64,000 nt of DNA from assembly GCA_017311315.1 (NCBI GenBank), contig CM029672.1:9590463-9654462 (forward strand), given 5' to 3'. A program made the position numbers and the translations under genes. How positions within the stretch are numbered: the first letter of the stretch is position 1; each line of letters starts with the position of its first letter. The notes beneath the pieces are model-generated. The model saw nothing but the letters and a program-made list of their open reading frames with translations, did not search any database and was not told the origin of the DNA. Origin of the DNA: Dendrocalamus latiflorus. Taxonomy: Eukaryota; Streptophyta; Magnoliopsida; Poales; Poaceae. Positions 56,531 to 64,000 of this stretch are shown here, piece by piece.

Positions 56531-59174
56531 CGACGACGCTCGAGGCAATCGTGCGGTTTAAATCAAAAAAGGGCCAAAACCGAGGCCTGAAAGAAATGGC
56601 CGAAGAGCTGCGATAACAAAACGCTCCCGAATGCAGCACCGAGAAAGCAAACACAGCCAAATCAAATGCTCTTTGAATGGAACCGTAGCCGCAATAAATA
56701 ATATGATGAATAAGCGTTTCTTTACTGCCATGCACGCAAGAAACCAACAGCGGCAATTGCTAAAACCCCATGCAATGCGTACCAGGCTGAAGGGTGGCGA
56801 CGCGGAGTATATGCCGCAGGTGCGGGGACCCTGGTTGCATGGAGCTAGCGGGGGTCTCCTCGCGAGGTGCAGAAGCTCTACATCGCTTGCGCAATGTATG
56901 CGCTCCATCCATGCCTAGACGGACCTGGTCGATGCGGAAACGGAGGCCAACACCTGCGCTGCCAGTCGAGACCCAGCCGGCTCGCACGACTCGACCCGCT
57001 CTTCCGGCTCTGAAATCGCCTGCGAGCATGGGCGAACTCTGCAATGTCGGAGAAGGTTTTGTCATCGCGAAGGCTGTGGCGCGGAGGCGAGCGTGGAGCT
57101 GGAGCACGTCCTCAGCGACGCGGAGGCGAGCGGCGGCCGGAGCCCATCCTCCGCTGCCGTCGGCGGCGTCGGCGGAAGCCCGGTGCGGAGGCCAACGCTG
57201 TTGCTCGGGATGCATGTGCGTGGACGCAGCTGTCTTGCAGCACGGGGCCGTTGGAGTAGAGGCTTGACGTGAGCTCGGAGACTCGACGTCGCGCGGGGAC
57301 TCGGCGCAGAGGCTCCACGGAGGGCGGAGGTTCCGTGCTGGCCCTGCGCGGAGACTCGAACTCGGAGCGCCCGGCCGAGGTGGTCTTCGCCTGCGTAGAG
57401 CTGACGACTCCGGCTCCATCGAGGTCCTGGGGTAGTCCTCGTCCGCGCGGAGGTCCTGGCTGCGTGAAGCTCGCAGAGGAGCACCCGACGGCGCCCTCGT
57501 CCACCACGTCAACCCTCGCATGAGCTCTCCGGGCGACGCGGTGCGCTCTCTGATCCCATGCATGTGTTCACACGCTCTCGTGGAGCCTGGATACACGCCG
57601 AGTTCGTCAGCGCTGAGAAGGCCTCGCCGTGAGAACGTGCGAAGGCCGGAGCCGGATTTTGTCAGCGCCGAGCAAGCTTCGCCGCGAGCCGTCGAAGACC
57701 TCTGGAGTCGAGGCGAAGGCTGGCGAAGCCGTCGCGGAGCCGAGGCGAAGGCTTCGATGCACGATCTTTGCTGGTTCTTCAGTTTGTTTTGCTTGTACGT
57801 GCCTGTGGCCCCGCATGGACGTGGAGTGTGCACCACCACGTCATCCAGGCACCCTTTTCATTCAGAGTTGGCCGCGCGATGTCGGCGGAGACTACAGAGA
57901 GCTTGATGTGGACCTCGAAGCTGCCTGTGCGACGTCGGCGGAGACTCCAGGGACTCGGCGGAGGCGTCGGAGGGCTCGACGCGGACTCCGGAGCTGCCCG
58001 CGCGACATCAGCAGAGAATCCAGGGCCTTGGCGGAGGCGTCGAAGGGCTCGACGCGGACTCCGGAGTTGCTTGTACGACGTCGGCGGAGGCTCCAGAGAC
58101 TTGGCGGAGACGCGGCCCTGCTCGGAGGAGACCACGCCGGGGCCTTGCGTCGGGACTTCGCCACCGAGGAGGCTTCTTCGACGTTCCTGATTGGTGCTGC
58201 GTGGCCGCATAGTACGGAGCGAAGGCAGGGAGGCCTCGACGCGGAGACCACGATGCGAAGATCGGCGTAGCTCGACTTACCCACCCGGACTCCAGCGAAG
58301 CGGCGGCCGAACTGACGGTGTTGTCGCAGATGCGAAGCCGTGGCGAGGTAGACGCACCCTTCGGCGAGCGCGGAGAAACAGGGGCCGGCGTAGCGCGGAG
58401 AGCCGGTGGAGGCCGACGCCAATCCCTGCGAGCTCGCGCTATGCATGGATGGGTAGCATGCACGCATCCTACTGGATACTTCATGCGTGCGTATTACTAC
58501 TTGTGCTGATACTTCATGCATGCATACTTACTACGTGAGTTGATATTTTATGCATGCACGGAGGGATGAATACGCATGCATGGAGTTGATATTTTATGCA
58601 TGCATGGAGACATGGGGGAGCTTGCCGCTCTACCTGTACGTATGAATACGCATTGGCGACCCATACGTACCTACTCGCGGAGGCGCGGAGACTCGCGGAC
58701 GCCAGGGGAATGCGGAGTCTGGTGTCTGCACGAGGTCCCGAGGCCACACGGAGACGCGGCGGCTTCGGAGACGGGGCGCTTCGACGATGCGAAGTGGGCA
58801 CTTCGATGACGCGGAGACTTCGAAGGCGTACGAACGAGACTGGCCGAAAGGGTCACGCCACCAGGTCGTCCAAGACACTACTTCCCTGCATAAACACCTC
58901 CAGCCGGGCGGAGATGGCAGCAACGTAGCAATAAGCGATTAGATTAGATCTACTCTACTCCTCATCTACAAAATATAGCAAGTACACAGGCAAAGCCCGT
59001 ACACATTTCCTTCCCAGATCTGGATCTGGGAAGGAAATGAGGGCCCATGACAAACCTGTGTGCTTACAACGCTTCCGCCATTTTCAGTGAGGTGAAGCGA
59101 ACAGGCTAGCGACAAGATGGAACTTATCTGCGATGAGTGCTCCAAAAATTCCTTCCATGCATAAACTTCTAGTC
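56531..59174. other. Internal GC-rich region of nested element
   Basis: No gag or pol signature. From about 57270 to 58420 the text is a very degenerate repeat built around GGCGGAGACTC, CTCGACGCGGACTCCGGAG and related words. 58440-58640 has several 'atgcatgcatgg' boxes. Long open frames on both strands are products of the composition. Confidence 0.6.
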
Positions 59175-59193
59175 GTCCCCACGGACGGCGCCA
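59175..59193 (-). other. Primer-binding site of nested element
   Basis: The minus strand reads TGGCGCCGTCCGTGGGGA directly inside the 5' LTR, with GA before it. This matches primer sites of several grass gypsy-derived elements. The primer tRNA is not identified here. Confidence 0.65.
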
Positions 59194-59195
59194 TC

Positions 59196-59489
59196 TGTCG
59201 TAGCTACAGACTAGACAGGAAGAGAGGGGGATCGATAGGAGAGGACGAGAGCCAGATCTGGAGAGGTGGTGAGAATGAAGGAGATGTCCCCCTCTTTGCC
59301 CCTCCTGGGGGCTTATATATATGTGAGTGGGGTAGAATGGGAAATCCCCATTCTACCCCTTAGTATTTTACAAAGGATGGGGGTACACTGGTATATTTAC
59401 ACTGTTATATTCCTCTACACTATTGGGCCTATTACATGTTTGACTAGTTGCACGGCCCAGTCACGGGGGGTTGGGCCACTCCTACAACA
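59196..59489 (-). repeat. LTR of nested element (5' in element orientation)
   Basis: Same length as 51363-51656, with C-to-T differences only at two sites (in the 'gtccccc' stretch and in 'ccactcctac'). It adjoins the primer-binding site. Confidence 0.9.
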
Positions 59490-61733
59490 GTATGCAAAAT
59501 TTGACAAATGCAGTTTTTGGCTAAAGGAAGTTGCTTTCTTGGGTCACATTATATCTGAAGCTGGAGTCAAAGTTGATCCAGAAAAGATTTCAGCAGTTAT
59601 GGAATGGAAGCAGCCAAAGACCGTGACTGAAGTGAGAAGCTTTCTTGGATTGGCGGGTTATTATCGCCGATTCATAGAAGGATTCTCACGAATTTCTCGT
59701 CCACTCACTCAACTTCTGAAGAAAGACAAGCCGTTCACATGGACTGATGCATGCGAAGAAAGTTTTCAGTTGCTGAAGACCAAGTTGACAACAACACCTG
59801 TCTTGATTCTACCCAACCCAGAAAAATAGTTCCAAATCTACTGCGACGTCTCAAAGCAAGGCTTGGGTTGTGTACTCATGCAGGATGGAAAGGTTGTTGC
59901 CTATGCTTCGAGACAGTTGAAGCCGCATGAAGAAAACTACCCCACACACGATTTAGAACTAGCAGCCGTGGTGCATGCTCTAAAAATTTGGCGGCACTAC
60001 CTGCTAAGGAATCGTTGTGAGATATACTCAGATCACAAGAGCTTGAAGTATCTGTTCACACAGCCAGAGTTGAACATGAGACAACGAAGATGGCTGGAAT
60101 TAATTACAGATCATGATATTGAGCTTCAATATCACCCGGGCAAGGCGAATGTAGTTGCCGACGCCCTTAGCCGTAAGGCTCACCCAAGCAAAGCTAGCAT
60201 GACAGAGTACCCACAGAAGTTGCAAAAGGATATGCTACGACTGAATTTGGTGATTACAGAACAAGGCAGTATGGCAGCATTAGAGCTTCAACCATTATTG
60301 ACAGATCAGATCAAAGCAGCACAAGATGAAGATGAAGAGATTCAAAAACTGAAAAAGGAAATTCAAGAAGAAGATTCATCGGAATATGCGATAGATGAGC
60401 ATGGAATCCTTACCTTCCGTGGCCGCTATTATATACCCGACAAGAAGGAATTGAGAGAGTTGATCCTATCTGAAGCCCATTCGTCTCAGTTCTCAATTCA
60501 CCCAGGAGGTACCAAGATGTACCAAGACTTGAAGAAAAAGTATTGGTGGAACCGGATGAAAAAGGAAGTTGCAGAGTATGTAGCCAAATGTGATGTATGC
60601 CAGCAGATCAAGATAGACCACCAGAAACCCTCGGGATTGTTGCTGCCTTTGCCAATTCCCGAATGGAAATGGGATAGCATTGGAATGGACTTCATTACTG
60701 GACTTCCCAAGACTCGTGAAGGATATGACGCTATCTGGGTCATTGTTGATAGATTGACCAATGTAGCTCATTTCCTCCCGATTAAGCAAACCTACGGGAA
60801 GGACAAGCTTGCTGAGTTATATTTGACCAGAATAGTGACACTACATGGAGTCCCAAAGAAGATTGTGTCAGATCGAGAAGCACAGTTTACGTCCAAGTTC
60901 TGGGAGAAATTACATGAAGCTATGGGCACCGATTTGAATTTCAGTTCAGCATACCACCCCAGACAGATGGACAGACAGAGAGAACCAATCAGATTTTGGA
61001 GGACATGTTGAGAGCTTGTGCAATGGTGTATGGTGCAGCATGGAATACTTGTTTACCATTTGCTCAGTTTTCATATAACAACAGCTATCAAGCCAGCATC
61101 CAAATGGCACCGTTTGAAGCACTTTATGGCAGATAATGCAGGACCCCACTGAATTGGACAGAAACAGGAGAACGGCAACTCATTGGACCTCAGATTGCTC
61201 AAGACGCAGAAGCACATGTTAGAATCATCAGAGACAGACTCAAGAGTGCACAAGACCGACAGAAGAGCTATGCAGATAACCGCAGGAAAGACTTGAGTTT
61301 CGAAGTTGGAGACTATGTGTATATCAAAGTCACCCCATTCAAGATAGTCAAGAGATTTCAAGTCAAAGGCAAACTAGCACCGAGATATGTGGGACCGTTT
61401 CAAATAACTGGAAGAGTTGGGGAGGTTGCTTATCAAGTGCAGCTTCCACCCAACTTGTCAAGAATACATAATGTGTTCCACGTATCCCAGCTTCGGAAGT
61501 GTCTACGACAGCCAACTGATGAAGTACCATTGTCAGATATTGAATTGCAAGATGGCTGCACGTATGCTGAAGAACCACTACAAATACTTGAAACGTCAGA
61601 AAGGCAGCTCAGAAAAAAGAATATCAGGTTTTGCAGAGTACAGTGGAAGAATCACACAGTGGATGAGTCCACTTGGGAAAGAGAGTCAGACTTGCAGCGG
61701 GATTTCCCCAACTTACTCCCTGGACCAAGTTAA
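59490..61733 (+). pseudogene. Gypsy pol, second part: RT end, RNase H, integrase, chromodomain
   Basis: Resumes after the insertion with the RT thumb (KFDKCSFWLKEVAFLGHIIS). RNase H (IYCDVSKQGLGCVLMQDG, then IYSDHKSLKYLF) is preceded by an in-frame stop at about 59827. The integrase zinc finger (HPGGTKMYQDL ... CDVCQQIKI) is followed by the catalytic core (GMDFITGLP, then VSDREAQFTSKF). A one-base loss near 60955 shifts frame before the third acidic residue. A further stop lies near 61135. The C-terminal part (VGDYVYIKVTPF, VGPFQITGRVGEVAYQVQLP) ends in a chromodomain (VQWKNHTVDESTWERES). This marks the element as a chromovirus. Confidence 0.9.
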
Positions 61734-61767
61734 TCTCGGGGTCAAGATTCTTTTAAGGGGGGTAGGT

Positions 61768-64000
61768 TGAAAAACCCCCCAAAATTTCAAACCAGATTTT
61801 TGTTTGATTTTTGCTGAAATTTTTGAGTGAATTCTGGAAACTTTCCCTTTTGGGAAGGTTCCCCTAGATCCCGTTTTCCTTTTTCGGCCGGCGCCGCTCC
61901 CCTCCGTTGGCGCCCTCTCTCTTTCCGCCTTCGCCCTCCCTCGCGCGCTCTTGCGCCCGCGCCAGCCCGTGGACGCCGCCTCCCCCTTCCGCCTCTCCCC
62001 TCCCGCTGGCGCCTCCCGGTTTCCTCTCCCGCTGGCGCCGCGCCCGCTCCCCGCTTTCTCCCCGCGCACGCGCGCTAGCGCTGCGTGTTGCGCCCGCGCC
62101 GCACCGCCCTACGCCCGCGGCCGCGCCCCGATCTCGGACCGCCCCCGCCGTCCCAACAGCCTCTGTCCGAAGTGCGTGGACGTTCTCGCGCCGCGTCACC
62201 CCGCCTCAGCTCCAGCCCCACCTGTCAGCCGCCGCAGCTTCCTCTCCCGCGCGTGGACGCGCCTTCGCCCGTGCCCGACCTCACCTGCTCCCGTCGCGTC
62301 GCCAGTCCCCTGTGCAACTCCGTGCGTCATCTCTGCGCGGAGGAGACGCGCCACCAACACCCCCGTCCATCCCCGTTGACTCCCCGGCCGCGCCCGTTGC
62401 CTTCTCCCCGAAGGAGCTCCTCCCTCCGCTCGGGGTATAAAACCCCCTTGCCCCTCCCGCACGCTCCTCCTTTTCCCGGACGCCTCCACCTCCTCCATTC
62501 CCTCCCCACCACTCCAGAGAGTCGCCCCAAGCCGCCGATTGGAGCCTCGCCGCCCGTGGCTCTGCCTTCGCCGTCCCCTGCGCCGGTGGCCCCCGGGAGC
62601 CAATCTCCCCCTCCCCTCTCCCATCCTTCAATTCCTTCCGCCGAGAGCATCTCCTCCCCTCGCTGATCACGTGGGTGCTTGCTTTTGGACAGGTGGTCAC
62701 CCGAGGAGCGCTGTCACCGAAGCTCCTCCCCGGCCGTCGCACCTCTCCCGTGGCCAGACTTCTCCGAGGCTTCCCCGCACCCACTGCCACCGCCAATGTG
62801 AGCCCCTTGGCCCCCTCACCGTGTAACTGCAGCCGTTTGACCTCTCTCGCCGCCGGTGGCCTCTCTCGCCGCTTTGGCCCCGAACCTCCCCCTTCTGTTC
62901 CCCGCCTCCTCCACTGAACCCCTCGCCTCCCCAGTGCCCAAAATGGGTTCCCCGTGACGAGTAGTACCCAGTGGAGCCCTCCCCGGCTGTCGGAGGCCAT
63001 CACCGTCGCCGGAGCACCGCAGCTCCGCCACCCCCGTTTCTCTGTCGCCCCGCCCGGCTGGAGGTAGACGACGACGTGGCCTCCCCTCCGCCGACCGATC
63101 CCATCGCCACCTTCTAACCTCGTCCGCCCGATCGCTCGTACCGTTTCGCCCGCGTTCCCTGCTTCGCCGCCATCCAATCTCCGCTCGCGTCATCCGAGCC
63201 ATCAGTCCGCCCCGCATCCCCGCCGCTCGCGCCGTCCACGCGGCGGCCATCTGGCCTGCTCGGGCGCGTGCGCTGCTGGGCCGCCTCCCTCGGCCCGCTC
63301 CGTTCCCGCGCGCGCGCACGCAATCGGGCCGCGCTGGCCTTCGGCCGCGCGGGCCGTTTCCCCGGCCGGGCTGCACTGTAGCCCCGGGCCGGCCTCCTAC
63401 TGTTCACCCGATTTTCCAGATGATTTATCAATTTCTAAAATGCCAGAAAATCCAAATAAATCCTAGAAAATCACAAGAAAATCCCAAAAATTCCTAAATT
63501 TCACCACTTTGCTCCAAATAATATTCTAAACCCATTTTTGGCCTCCACTTCCACAAGTTCATTCCAGATAAATTCCTAAAATTCCATTTGAAGGGTTTAT
63601 GCATTTTACTCCTTTTTAAATAGTTTATTTTGCCTCGCTTGATTAGGCTCAAGCTGGATTTAATTATTTTATGTGTTTACGCTAGTGTCGGAGATCCCGG
63701 AGGTTCAAGTGCAAGCTGAGGATCCAGGTGTTTCTTCGTTCGAGCTAGCTGAGATCATCCGGATTGACGGAAAGTCCCAAATCCTTTGATCATGTTGCAA
63801 CCCATGTGATTTAATTATGTTATTATACTATTTGCAGTATGCTAATTGTGAAATGTTAGTTTAAAATAAAATAAAATGTTTAGAATGACATGTTATGTAG
63901 ATAAACCTACCACCGACAAATGCCATGTTTAATTTGTAGCCATGCCATTGAAACCCTAGAAATAATTATCTGTTAATCTAGATAATCGTAGGATATTATT
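61768..64000 (+). repeat. Gypsy 3' LTR, partial
   Basis: Starts TGAAAAACCCCCC after the polypurine tract and runs to the window edge without reaching its end, so it is over 2.2 kb. It contains a C-rich section (61870-63400) with many open frames on both strands that come from composition, then AT-rich DNA. Confidence 0.85.

Larger units (their letters stand above)
51363..59489 (-). mobile_element. Young non-autonomous LTR retrotransposon (LARD-like) nested in gypsy RT
   Basis: 294-bp LTRs at 51363-51656 and 59196-59489 differ at only two positions by eye. Five-bp target duplications GTATG lie at 51358-51362 and 59490-59494. The minus strand beside the right LTR reads TGGCGCCGTCCGTGGGGA (59175-59193), a primer-binding site, and a purine stretch (GTCGAGGGAG) abuts the left LTR, so the element is on the minus strand. 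The roughly 7.5-kb interior has no gag or pol motif in any frame. It is made of three tandem arrays, an inserted PIF/Harbinger-like element and a GC-rich repetitive stretch. Confidence 0.88.
47420..64000 (+). mobile_element. Ty3/gypsy chromovirus, interrupted, right LTR runs off window
   Basis: The left LTR starts TGAAAAACCCCC at 47420 and ends at 48438. The Met-tRNA primer site TGGTATCAGAG is at 48444-48454. Gag, protease, reverse transcriptase, RNase H, integrase and a chromodomain follow on the plus strand. A polypurine tract (TTTTAAGGGGGG) precedes the right LTR, which starts at 61768 with the same bases and continues past the window edge. An 8.1-kb element (51363-59489) is inserted in the reverse transcriptase. 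Stops and a frameshift show it is defective. Confidence 0.92.

Noticed and set aside
56760..58521. Open frames of 140-359 aa in the nested element
   Set aside because: Checked for gag, protease, RT and integrase motifs on both strands and found none. The frames follow degenerate repeats.
62085..63376. Open frames up to 298 aa in the gypsy right LTR
   Set aside because: C-rich LTR composition. LTRs of this family do not encode proteins.

Overview
The window looks like nuclear DNA of a grass (Poaceae). Genes are split by introns with GT/AG borders, the protease exons are very GC-rich, and most of the DNA is stacked plant transposons: Ty1/copia, Ty3/gypsy chromovirus, CACTA, MULE, hAT, PIF/Harbinger-like, and a non-autonomous LTR element. 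The coding content is typical of grasses, but the species cannot be fixed from the sequence alone. No CRISPR arrays, rRNA or tRNA genes were seen.

Layout. (1) 587-6155, minus: N-terminal eight exons of a glutamate:glyoxylate aminotransferase (photorespiration). Its 3' exons lie beyond the left edge, and two introns hold related LTR-like insertions. (2) 6779-14099: a decayed Ty1/copia element on the minus strand, with matching LTRs and a 5-bp target duplication. (3) 14307-15960: a PIF/Harbinger-like element with a TAA target duplication. (4) 16-19 kb: a broken BED zinc-finger (hAT-like) fragment, an LTR-like piece and a minisatellite. (5) 19587-22233, minus: a complete three-exon C2-domain gene of the CAR type, with a partial copy at 26.35-28.04 kb that is split by an hAT element. 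(6) 28818-30286: a MULE-type MITE and a 739-bp near-palindromic foldback element ending 128 bp before a protease start codon. (7) 30-46 kb: a papain-like cysteine protease cluster with two intact two-exon genes (30414-31565 and 42377-43557), one prodomain relic, duplicated promoter blocks and duplicated downstream blocks. Copia, hAT, CACTA (Ulp1 part) and FAR1/MULE fragments are interleaved. (8) 47420-end: a Ty3/gypsy chromovirus whose reverse transcriptase is split by a young 8.1-kb non-autonomous LTR element (51363-59489). That element is packed with three different tandem arrays, one of which is split by a second PIF/Harbinger-like element (55278-56363).

The four likely functional loci are unrelated in role: a peroxisomal photorespiratory transaminase, a Ca2+/lipid-binding C2 protein tied to ABA receptors in the known family, and two secreted or vacuolar cysteine proteases. 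They are islands in a repeat landscape rather than a pathway cluster. The most informative aspects are the order of nested insertions and the history of the protease tandem duplication. I did not find a convincing new biochemical system.
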